In this document: positions 5,245 to 11,085 of the stretch, one piece after another
How positions within the stretch are numbered: position 1 is the stretch's first letter
Layout: the number at the start of each line of letters is the position of its first letter
Assembly (NCBI GenBank): GCA_945871415.1
Contig: CAMBWG010000039.1
Span: forward strand, 1-11,085
Length of the DNA stretch: 11,085 bases
Direction of reading: 5' to 3'
Origin: an uncultured Desulfovibrio sp.
GTDB lineage: Bacteria > Desulfobacterota > Desulfovibrionia > Desulfovibrionales > Desulfovibrionaceae
Program-made: the position numbers and the translations under genes
The notes under the pieces: generated by a model
Told to the model about the DNA's origin: nothing
The model's database searches: none
Seen by the model: only the letters and a program-made list of their open reading frames with translations

Positions 5245-5982
5245 TTAGTCGGTGGGCATGTCGTCGGGGAAGTCGGCGTTGGCGTAGACGTTCTGGACGT
5301 CGTCGTTATCGTCGAGGGCGTCCATGAGGCGCAGCACCTTCTGACCCATTTCGGCGTCCACGGCCGTGAGGTTCTGGGGAACCATGGCGAGTTCGGCGGA
5401 CTGCATGGCCACGTTGGCGGCTTCGAGAGCGTCGCGCACGGCGGCGAAGTCGGCCATGGCGGTCTGGATGGTCCAGACATCGTCATCGTCGATAACGTCG
5501 TCGGCGCCGGCTTCCATAGCGGCTTCCATAATCTGATCTTCGGTGAAGGCGGCCTTGTCCACGGTGATGACGCCCTTGCGGTCGAACATCCAGCTCACGC
5601 TGCCGTCGGTGCCGAGGCTGCCGCCGTGCTTGGTGAAGAGGTGGCGGACTTCGGCGACGGTGCGGTTCTTGTTGTCGGTGGCCACTTCCACCATGATGGC
5701 GATACCGCCGGGGCCGTAGCCTTCATAGAAGCATTCGGTGAGATCGCCGCCGGCATCTTCGCCGGTACCTTTACGGATGGCGGCTTCGATTTTGTCCTTG
5801 GGCAAGTTCACGGCCTTGGCGGCCGCAATGGCTGCGCGCAGACGGGGGTTGCCCGCCGGATCGCCGCCGTTCTTGGCGGCGATGATGATTTCCTTGGCGG
5901 CCTTGGTGAAGACCTTGCCGCGCTTTGCGTCCTGACGGCCCTTGCGGTGCTGAATATTGGCCCATTTGCTATGCCCAGACAT
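5245..5982 (-). CDS. yebC: YebC/TACO1-family translation or transcription factor
   Basis: A 245-residue cytoplasmic protein with full YebC signatures: [20 protein letters not shown] at the N-terminus, [57 protein letters not shown], and the [20 protein letters not shown] segment. The family has three domains. It has been described as DNA-binding regulators (PmpR type) and, with mitochondrial TACO1 and more recent bacterial work, as ribosome-associated factors that help translate difficult proline-rich stretches. The start is the ATG at 5980-5982 with an ideal GGAGGT. The acidic end ([21 protein letters not shown]) is usual. Two palindromes lie in its promoter region. The upstream rlmE is on the same strand, 268 bases away, with a repeat between. 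Confidence 0.96.
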   Translation of the reverse strand: MSGHSKWANIQHRKGRQDAKRGKVFTKAAKEIIIAAKNGGDPAGNPRLRAAIAAAKAVNLPKDKIEAAIRKGTGEDAGGDLTECFYEGYGPGGIAIMVEVATDNKNRTVAEVRHLFTKHGGSLGTDGSVSWMFDRKGVITVDKAAFTEDQIMEAAMEAGADDVIDDDDVWTIQTAMADFAAVRDALEAANVAMQSAELAMVPQNLTAVDAEMGQKVLRLMDALDDNDDVQNVYANADFPDDMPTD

Positions 5983-6005
5983 ATGACCTCCAAAAAAGAG
6001 AAAAG

Positions 6006-6056
6006 TGTATATGGCGGATTGCCCTGATCAGGGCTGCGCCGGTAAACGTGTACCGG
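6006..6056 (-). promoter_or_regulatory. yebC upstream region: candidate -10 with two palindromes
   Basis: On the minus strand TATACA (6011-6006) could be a -10 site; the matching -35 position is poor. The position of the -35 and spacer is covered by a perfect 14-bp palindrome, GCCCTGATCAGGGC (6021-6034). A second inverted repeat, CCGGTA...TACCGG (6039-6056), lies just upstream. The first looks like an operator for a dimeric regulator, but no known regulator is recognised. Confidence 0.4.
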
Positions 6057-6117
6057 AAAGACGGCGCGTGCGTTCTGGCAAAGGGGACGTGCGGGCGACG
6101 GCCGGAAAGAGCCGCGC

Positions 6118-6253
6118 CGGAGCTTTTGCAGTTTGAAACGCGTTGCGCTTCAAGCCCTGCGGCCTGCCGTTTCGTGGAAAAAACGCGGTTTTTCCGCTCA
6201 CTTTAGGCCGGGCGGCGCTGTGCCGCCGCGCGTTTCACCTTCAAAACGCACTA
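6118..6253 (+). repeat. Dispersed multi-hairpin repeat, copy 4
   Basis: About 136 bp and the most diverged copy: GAGCTTTTGCAGTTTGAAAC at the left, the CGTGGAAAAAACGCGG and GGCGGCGCTGTGCCGCC blocks inside, and a shortened terminal hairpin GCGTTTCACCTTCAAAACGC at the right. The right end ACTA supplies the CTA complement of the rlmE TAG stop. It separates rlmE from yebC on the minus strand. Confidence 0.85.
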
Positions 6254-6895
6254 TTCCCCGAAGGGAGGGGGAAGCTCGGGGGGAGCGTGGGGATCGAGGG
6301 CAGCTTCGGCCCGGAAGGCCATGCCGACGAAGAAAGTTTCCTTGCTTTCGGCCCGGGAGCTTTTGGGCTTGAAGGACTTGACCGTGCCGAAAGCCTTGCG
6401 CATGGGCGCAAGCAGCTCCTGAATATCCGGCCCCATGAAAATCTTGACCACAAAGCTGCCGCCGGGCTTGAGACGCATGCGGGCCACAGTGAGGGCTTCG
6501 CATGCCAGTTCCAGCGAACGCGCCTGATCGGTAAATTTGGTGCCGGTTGTGCGCGGCGCCATATCGCTCATGACCACGTCAAAGGGGCCGATTTCATCAA
6601 GCCTGGCCTCGAATTCAGGTGAACGCTGAAAAACGTCTTCCACCATGAAGGTGACCTGCGGGGGAAAGACCGTTTCGGTGGTCTGGATGTCGCAGCCCAG
6701 CACAAGGCCGTTGCGCCCCACCTTTTCCGCGGCGCCCAGCGACCATGACCCCGGAGCGGCTCCCAGATCGAGGACCCGCATTCCCTGGCGGAACAACTTG
6801 AATTTGCCGTCCAATTCCTTAAGTTTATACACGGAACGGGCGGGGTAGTTTTCCCGCTTGGCCTTGAGGAAGTAGTGATCGCGATATTCTTTCAT
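6251..6895 (-). CDS. rlmE: 23S rRNA 2'-O-methyltransferase RlmE (FtsJ/RrmJ)
   Basis: SAM-dependent enzyme that methylates the 2'-hydroxyl of a uridine in the A-loop of 23S rRNA (U2552 in E. coli) late in 50S assembly. It is 214 residues. Family marks: [13 protein letters not shown] with catalytic K24, the SAM site [12 protein letters not shown] (41-52), CDI (68-70), [10 protein letters not shown] with D111, GGSFVVKIF with K151, and [14 protein letters not shown] with E186; the K-D-K-E tetrad is complete. The start at 6893-6895 matches the family N-terminus but has only a weak ribosome site. An in-frame ATG 16 codons upstream is possible but adds a basic stretch unlike the family. The C-terminal tail (about 20 residues, Pro-rich) exceeds the conserved core, and the TAG stop overlaps repeat copy 4. 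It is divergent from the glycosyltransferase gene. Confidence 0.95.
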   Translation of the reverse strand: MKEYRDHYFLKAKRENYPARSVYKLKELDGKFKLFRQGMRVLDLGAAPGSWSLGAAEKVGRNGLVLGCDIQTTETVFPPQVTFMVEDVFQRSPEFEARLDEIGPFDVVMSDMAPRTTGTKFTDQARSLELACEALTVARMRLKPGGSFVVKIFMGPDIQELLAPMRKAFGTVKSFKPKSSRAESKETFFVGMAFRAEAALDPHAPPELPPPFGE

Positions 6896-6971
6896 AGCAC
6901 ACCGCCCGTTGCCATATCCTTTTTTGCGACGCAAGCCAAGCATTTCCTTGCCTGTCCGCCCGGAGATTTTT

Positions 6972-8495
6972 ATGACGTCTTCTCCCCGAGCTCCCCGTCG
7001 TGTTGCGATTCCTGATTTCTGCGGACGCCCTCTGACGCTTTCGGGCGATGCCCGTCAGTGGGAAGCGGCGGGCCCGGAAGAGGGAGACTGCCTGCTGCTG
7101 GGCCTGGGCCCGGAAGACCCGGCGGCGCTGCCTTTTGCCGCTTCCGGGCGAGTGTTCTGGCTGGACTGTCCGGAGATTCGTCGCGCGCTGCCGGAAGCGC
7201 CGCCGCCGCCGTCCTCGTGGCGGGAGGTGTCGCCGGAACAGGCCGTGTCGCTGGCGGCGCGCTGCCGCCGCTATTTCTACCGACCGGGACTGCGGCTTGC
7301 GCCGGAGTTCTGGGGGCCGCTGCTGGGCCGCATGGCGGCGGCCTGCTGCCCGCTGCCGCCGCGTCCCGCCGGGGCTGAGCCTCTGCTGATCCTGCCCGGC
7401 GACGAGCGCGGGCTGCTGCATCTGGAGTTACGGCACGCCGCCCGGGAACTGGGGCTGCGCGTGCTGGACTATCCGCCGGACAAAGGGGGGGCCGCGTTGT
7501 TTCCGCTGTTGCGCCGGGCGGCGGCGCATGCGCCGGCCATGCTGCTTTCCGTCAACCTTCGGGGGCTGGATGCCGAGGGGCGGCTTGCGCATGCCTGTCT
7601 GGCGGCGGGGATCTCCGTTGTCATCTGGTGCGTGGACAATCCCTGGCATCTGCTGAGCGCCGCGCGCGGGCCGTGGTGGCGGGACTGTCGCATCTGCGTC
7701 ACGGACGCAAGCTTTCTTGAAGGACTGCGGCAGGCGGGCGCGCAACATGTGTCGCTGCTGCCGCTGGCCGTTGCGCCGCATATGTGGCATGCGCCGTTGT
7801 GCCGCAGAGACGGCCCGCCGCTTTTTGTGGGACGTTCCGCCTTCCCGCGCAAGGGGAGCTTCTTTGCCGCGGCCTCGGTGCCGCCGGCGCTGCTGGCCGA
7901 GGGGCTTGAACTGGTGGCGGCGGACGATCCCGCGCCGCCGGATTTTCACTGGTGGCATGAGCGGCTGGGCGGGGACTGCTGGCCGGGGACAGCCGTGCGC
8001 TGCGTGGGGCTGGGGGCGGAAAGTTGTTCGCAGGCCCGGCGCGTACACTGGGTGCGGGAAACCCTGTCTCAGGGAAAACTGCGTCTTGTGGGCGACGATG
8101 GCTGGCGGGATGTGCTGCCCGGGGCTCCCGTGGAGCCTCCTGTGGATTATTATGCAGGGTTGCCGGAGCTGTATGCGCGCTCCGGCGCCGTGCTCAATGT
8201 GACCAGTCTGCTGTTGCCGCACAGCCTGAGCCAGCGTCACTTTGATGTCTGGGCTGCGCATGGTCTGCTGCTGAGCGACGCCACGCCGGGGCTGGAGATA
8301 TTCCCCGCGTCGCTGACGGAACCCATGCGTCTGCGTCGTCCCGCGGATTTGCCGGAGCGGCTGGAGGCCTTTGCCGCGTCGCCGGAAAAAACGGAAGCCT
8401 TCTGCGCCGCCTGGCGGGAGGAACTGCGCGCAAAGCACGGCTATGCCCGACGCCTGCAGACCCTCTGGCGGCTGCGGGAAGAAGACGGGCGCTGA
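6972..8495 (+). CDS. CgeB-like GT-B glycosyltransferase (DUF3880 plus glycosyl-transferases-group-1 C-domain)
   Basis: A 507-residue cytoplasmic protein, probably transferring a sugar to a surface polymer or protein. The N-terminal half contains a Rossmann-like region ending in [14 protein letters not shown] and a following [20 protein letters not shown] plus LPLAVAP, the pattern of CgeB/DUF3880 proteins. The C-terminal part has [20 protein letters not shown] then [20 protein letters not shown], matching the nucleotide-sugar-binding end of GT group 1 domains. There is no signal peptide or membrane segment. The start is the ATG at 6972 with GGAGA five bases upstream; an ATG 21 codons earlier is in frame but lacks a ribosome site. 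The gene is very G-rich at third positions, unlike the C-rich lactate permease. It stands alone; donor and acceptor are unknown. The fold call is good, the exact family moderate. Confidence 0.82.
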   Translation: MTSSPRAPRRVAIPDFCGRPLTLSGDARQWEAAGPEEGDCLLLGLGPEDPAALPFAASGRVFWLDCPEIRRALPEAPPPPSSWREVSPEQAVSLAARCRRYFYRPGLRLAPEFWGPLLGRMAAACCPLPPRPAGAEPLLILPGDERGLLHLELRHAARELGLRVLDYPPDKGGAALFPLLRRAAAHAPAMLLSVNLRGLDAEGRLAHACLAAGISVVIWCVDNPWHLLSAARGPWWRDCRICVTDASFLEGLRQAGAQHVSLLPLAVAPHMWHAPLCRRDGPPLFVGRSAFPRKGSFFAAASVPPALLAEGLELVAADDPAPPDFHWWHERLGGDCWPGTAVRCVGLGAESCSQARRVHWVRETLSQGKLRLVGDDGWRDVLPGAPVEPPVDYYAGLPELYARSGAVLNVTSLLLPHSLSQRHFDVWAAHGLLLSDATPGLEIFPASLTEPMRLRRPADLPERLEAFAASPEKTEAFCAAWREELRAKHGYARRLQTLWRLREEDGR

Positions 8496-8575
8496 CAGCG
8501 GCGGTAGTTTTTGTCTATTGTCGACTGTAATGATCGAAAAATCCGGTTTTTCAGCGGGAATCAGCAGTCCGTAAT

Positions 8576-8604
8576 GATGCTGCATACCGCGCTATGGCAG
8601 CATC
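8576..8604 (+). terminator. Possible terminator after the glycosyltransferase gene
   Basis: GATGCTGC (8576-8583) and GCAGCATC (8597-8604) are exact complements, with ATA/TAT extending the stem across a one-base bulge. Only a poor T-run (CCTGTCTCTTTT) follows, so intrinsic termination is uncertain. It may instead be an operator-like palindrome. Confidence 0.35.
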
Positions 8605-8747
8605 CCTGTCTCTTTTGGAAATTTTGCTGTTTCAGTATCTGCCCTTATAGAGTGCGGGCGCAGTACGGCGTGCCTCCGGATATCGGCTGCCGCACGGATC
8701 GGGAGGGCTTTCCCTTTTTGACAAATGATGCAAGTGGCGCAGGAGCA

Positions 8748-8776
8748 TTGACGCAGACGTATTTATGCGATAATAA
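8748..8776 (+). promoter_or_regulatory. Sigma-70-type promoter of the lactate permease gene
   Basis: TTGACG (8748-8753), an exact 17-base spacer, then TAATAA (8771-8776). Both hexamers are close to consensus. The start would fall near 8783, giving an unusually long leader of about 340 bases before the permease ATG. I found no convincing sigma-54 site, although such control is known for lactate-utilisation genes in this group. Confidence 0.65.
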
Positions 8777-8880
8777 AAGCGTTCATCAGAGCAACAGGCG
8801 GGAAGCCGTTCGAGGATGATTCTTTGATGCAGAACTGGCGGCAGGTTCAGACATTCAGCCTTAATCGGGCCTTTTTCATG

Positions 8881-8920
8881 AGCCCGGGATATGCCCCCCT
8901 GCGGGGGGATATTCTGGGCT
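8881..8920 (+). promoter_or_regulatory. Very stable hairpin in the lactate permease leader
   Basis: AGCCCGGGATATGCCCCCC pairs with GGGGGGATATTCTGGGCT around a TGC loop. That is 18 pairs including two G-U and one bulged G. It lies about 100 bases into the predicted leader, with no U-run after it. The lower-left arm (GCCCG, 8882-8886) can instead pair with CGGGC at 8866-8870, so two exclusive folds are possible, as in attenuators or riboswitches. No known riboswitch class was recognised. Confidence 0.6.
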
Positions 8921-9110
8921 GTGCGTCTGCGCGCCTGTCTGTAAGAAAATCCCGGCGAAAGGCTGTTTCCGGCAGCAGCAGCGATTCGCAGTGCTGAAAA
9001 TGACTGGTGGCGCATGACGATTGAACAGATCGTTTTGCGCCGCTGCTCGTTCAGGTATACAGGTTCCCTTTGGCAGTCGTGCCGGTCTGATGACCGCACA
9101 ACACAGAGAT

Positions 9111-9118
9111 GGAGGAGG
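9111..9118 (+). promoter_or_regulatory. Strong ribosome-binding site fixing the permease start
   Basis: GGAGGAGG ends four bases before the ATG at 9123 and is the best ribosome site near any in-frame start. It decides against the in-frame ATG at 9021, whose extra 34 residues are not hydrophobic. A small CGGTC-TGAT-GACCG hairpin (9083-9096) lies just upstream. Confidence 0.85.
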
Positions 9119-9122
9119 TTTC

Positions 9123-10817
9123 ATGAGCATTGGTTTTCTGGCACTCTGTGCGTTCATTCCGATTCTGCTGGCGCTGATTCTGATGGCCGGCCTGCGCTGG
9201 CCTTCGACGCGCGCCATGCCGCTTTCGTGGCTGGTCGGAGCCCTCATTGCCTGGGCCGTCTGGGACATCGCCCCCATGCGTCTGGTCGCCCTGTCCATTG
9301 AAGGCACCATCACCGCCATCGGCGTGCTGATCATCGTGTTCGGCGCGCTGCTCATCTACTACACCCTGCACTATAACGGCGCCATGGAAACCATTCAGGC
9401 GGGTATGAAAAAAATCAGCCCCGACCGGCGCGTGCAGACCATCATCATCGGCTTTATGTTCGCGGCCTTCATCGAAGGCGCCGCGGGCTTCGGCACGCCT
9501 GCCGCCCTTGCCGCGCCGCTGCTGCTGGGCCTCGGCTTCCCGCCCCTGTGCGCCGCGGTCATCTGTCTGGCCTTCAACAGCGTGCCCACGACCTTCGGCG
9601 CCGTCGGCACCCCCGTGCTGGCCGGTTTCAAATCGCTGGAAAGCATTGCCATGGCGGCCGCCGGCTACAGCGATCCCACCATGGTCTACAAGACCATCGG
9701 CGAATACGTTACCCTGATGCATCTGCCTATGGGCTTCATTCTGCCCATCTTCCTGCTCGGTTTCATGACCCGTATTTTCGGCGCCAACAAGTCCTGGATG
9801 GAAGGCTTCCGGGCTTGGCGTTACTGCCTCATGGCGTCCGTCTGCTTCCTGGTGCCCTATATGCTGCTGGCCTGGCTCGGCGGCCCGGAACTGCCCTCCA
9901 TGGTCGGCGGTCTGGTGGGCCTCGGCGCGCTGGTGTGGCTGACCAAGAAGGGCTTCTGCCTGCCCAAGGACGGCGTCTGGAACTTCCCGCCCAGCTCCGA
10001 ATGGCGTCCTGACTGGTCCGGTCTGATCAAGGCCTCCAGCGCCACCGAATACACCGAACACATGTCTCAGGCCCGCGCGTGGCTGCCCTATATTCTGTGC
10101 GGCGTTATCCTCGTGCTGACCCGCGTGCCCGCCTTCCATCTCAAGCCCATCATTCTTGATCCCATGTTCAGCGTGGGCTGGACCAACATTCTTGGTTATG
10201 AAGGCGTCGGCTCCACGCTGGCCCTCCTGAACCTGCCCGGCACCATTCCCTTTATCCTTGTGTCCATCATCACCATCGGTCTGCACTCCATGACCGGCAA
10301 GCAGGTGGCCGAAGCCTGGGGTACCGCCTTCACCAAGATGAAGGCCCCCACCATCGCTCTGATCGCCGCCGTGGCGCTCGTGTCCATCCTGCGCGGCTCC
10401 GGCGTCAACACCGCCGGTCCCGAAGGCGCGGCCCTGCCCTCCATGCCCATGGCCATGGCCCAGTTCTGCGCGTGGCTGACCGGTAATGCCTGGCCCATGC
10501 TGGCCTCCTTCGTGGGCGGCCTCGGCGCGTTCATCACCGGTTCCAACACCGTGTCCGACATGCTGTTCGGCAACTTCCAGTGGAACGTTGCCACGGCCCT
10601 CAACTACTCCGTGCCCGGTCACTACATCATCGTGGCCGCTCAGGGCGTCGGCGGCGCCATGGGCAACATGATCTGCATCCATAACATCGTCGCCGTGTGC
10701 GCCGTGCTCGGTATGATCGGCCATGAAGGCCCCATCCTCCGCCGCACCGTGGTGCCCTTCACCATCTACGGCGTCGTTGTGGGTATCGTCTGCTTCATTC
10801 TTCTTGCGGGCGCGTAG
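9123..10817 (+). CDS. lctP: L-lactate permease (LctP/LldP family)
   Basis: A 564-residue inner-membrane symporter of the lactate permease family (TC 2.A.14), importing lactate (and probably glycolate) with protons. It has a hydrophobic start and roughly 12-14 membrane segments. Family signatures: [20 protein letters not shown] (from about residue 116), [31 protein letters not shown] (from residue 471) and [19 protein letters not shown] near the C-terminus. Length is typical. Codon choice is dominated by C-ending codons (ACC, ATC, GCC, CTG), unlike the adjacent glycosyltransferase, which suggests high expression. This fits lactate as a main electron donor in sulfate reducers. It is monocistronic: a promoter and long leader upstream and a terminator 30 bases downstream. 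No lactate dehydrogenase genes are adjacent. Confidence 0.96.
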   Translation: MSIGFLALCAFIPILLALILMAGLRWPSTRAMPLSWLVGALIAWAVWDIAPMRLVALSIEGTITAIGVLIIVFGALLIYYTLHYNGAMETIQAGMKKISPDRRVQTIIIGFMFAAFIEGAAGFGTPAALAAPLLLGLGFPPLCAAVICLAFNSVPTTFGAVGTPVLAGFKSLESIAMAAAGYSDPTMVYKTIGEYVTLMHLPMGFILPIFLLGFMTRIFGANKSWMEGFRAWRYCLMASVCFLVPYMLLAWLGGPELPSMVGGLVGLGALVWLTKKGFCLPKDGVWNFPPSSEWRPDWSGLIKASSATEYTEHMSQARAWLPYILCGVILVLTRVPAFHLKPIILDPMFSVGWTNILGYEGVGSTLALLNLPGTIPFILVSIITIGLHSMTGKQVAEAWGTAFTKMKAPTIALIAAVALVSILRGSGVNTAGPEGAALPSMPMAMAQFCAWLTGNAWPMLASFVGGLGAFITGSNTVSDMLFGNFQWNVATALNYSVPGHYIIVAAQGVGGAMGNMICIHNIVAVCAVLGMIGHEGPILRRTVVPFTIYGVVVGIVCFILLAGA

Positions 10818-10840
10818 CACGCACGCCGTGCCCCTGATGT

Positions 10841-10879
10841 AAAAAAGCCCTCCGCAGGTTTTCCCGCGGAGGGCTTTTT
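10841..10879. terminator. Bidirectional rho-independent terminator after lctP
   Basis: GCCCTCCGC (10847-10855) and GCGGAGGGC (10866-10874) form a perfect 9-bp stem around a ten-base loop. Six A's come before it and five T's after it, so it can act on both strands. Confidence 0.95.
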
Positions 10880-10902
10880 GCGTCTGGCTCCGTAGACTGT
10901 TG

Positions 10903-10991
10903 GGGGGGAAGGGAAACCCCTCTGCTCGCGCGAGAGGACTACGAGAACGCCTTTTCTCGCTGCGCTGTGAAAAGGCTGGGCCCTTCCCCCC
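10903..10991. repeat. Branched inverted-repeat structure downstream of lctP
   Basis: GGGGGGAAGGG (10903-10913) is the exact complement of CCCTTCCCCCC (10981-10991). Inside are two further inverted repeats: CCTCT...AGAGG around CTCGCGCGAG, and CCTTTTC...GAAAAGG. The whole could fold as a three-way junction. Its G6/C6-AAG motif recalls the palindrome at 5173-5220, so the two may belong to one family of palindromic repeats. No coding potential is seen here. Confidence 0.55.
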
Positions 10992-11073
10992 AGGCCCCCC
11001 ATCCTTTCCCCAGCGCGCTTTTTCAGAAGGCAGTGAAACCCGCGACAAGTGTTAACCAACAGGCATGTATGAC

Positions 11074-11085
11074 TAGCGCGTTTCA
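11074..11085 (-). repeat. Probable fifth repeat copy, inverted, cut by the window edge
   Basis: TAGCGCGTTTCA matches the reverse complement of the right end of copy 3 (TAGAGCGTTTCA) at all but one position and begins with the bordering TA. Only 12 bases are visible, so this is a probable assignment; the orientation would be opposite to the other four copies. Confidence 0.5.

Larger units (their letters stand above)
8496..9122. other. 627-base non-coding stretch before the lactate permease
   Basis: It contains an inverted repeat after the glycosyltransferase gene (8576-8604), a strong sigma-70 promoter (8748-8776), a long leader with a very stable hairpin (8881-8920), and a possible 56-codon reading frame (8827-8997). 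The longer open frames on either strand here have no ribosome site at a sensible distance and no recognisable protein features, so I do not call them genes. The GC content is visibly lower around 8510-8660 than in the flanking genes. Confidence 0.7.

Noticed and set aside
761..6253. CRISPR array interpretation of the repeats
   Set aside because: The copies are about 140 bp, separated by whole genes, diverged from each other, and there are no uniform spacers or cas genes.
6896..6971. Promoter pair between rlmE and the glycosyltransferase gene
   Set aside because: Weak matches exist on the minus strand (TTGGCT-17-TATGGC) but neither direction is good enough to report as a feature.
7428..8585. 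A 385-codon minus-strand frame opposite the glycosyltransferase
   Set aside because: The composition is Arg/Gln/Pro-rich with no family features; GC-rich coding DNA commonly leaves such open shadows.
8632..9099. A 155-codon minus-strand frame in the stretch before lctP
   Set aside because: No domain-like pattern, no supporting ribosome site, and it runs antisense through the lctP promoter and leader hairpin.
9051..11048. A 665-codon open frame on the minus strand opposite the lactate permease
   Set aside because: It mirrors a strongly C-biased real gene and reads as His/Gly/Asp/Gln-rich nonsense; it also crosses the terminator. It is a shadow of lctP.

Overview
The window looks like chromosomal DNA of a GC-rich Desulfovibrionaceae-type bacterium (Desulfovibrio/Bilophila group). 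The basis is the GC content, strong GGAGG ribosome sites, a stand-alone lactate permease with highly biased codons, a sigma-54-type promoter, and a mix of housekeeping genes (ruvC, yebC, rlmE) with amino-acid uptake genes. The family assignment is inference; no rRNA or marker search was possible.

Layout. 1-1755, minus strand: the end of an amino-acid ABC uptake operon, with a periplasmic binding protein followed by a permease that runs off the left edge. 1980-2702, minus: a NYN/LabA-type putative ribonuclease. 2935-4150, plus: a PAT-like GNAT acetyltransferase, then a small FlxA-like coiled-coil protein. 4550-6895, minus: ruvC, yebC and rlmE, each separated from the next by 170-270 bases. 6972-10817, plus: a CgeB-like glycosyltransferase, a 627-base non-coding stretch holding a good promoter and a structured leader, then a lactate permease closed by a textbook terminator.

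The most unusual content is non-coding. A roughly 136-148 bp imperfect repeat occurs four times in the same orientation (about 761-903, 4148-4294, 4405-4552, 6118-6253). A fifth copy, inverted, appears to begin at 11074 and is cut by the right edge. Each copy is a chain of hairpins. The pairing is largely kept by G-U changes between copies. The best copy has inverted ends bordered by TA, like a non-autonomous IS630/Tc1-type miniature element. Three of the four copies overlap the TAG stop codon of a neighbouring gene. A second notable structure is a 15-bp hairpin plus seven T's that contains the start codon of the FlxA-like gene. It lies just downstream of a sigma-54-like promoter whose predicted start would remove one arm of the hairpin.

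Functionally the genes are mostly independent units: nutrient uptake (amino acids, lactate), translation and recombination housekeeping (RlmE, YebC, RuvC), surface glycosylation, and two proteins of uncertain role (NYN, FlxA-like). I saw no CRISPR, tRNA, rRNA, transposase, phage or defence cluster.
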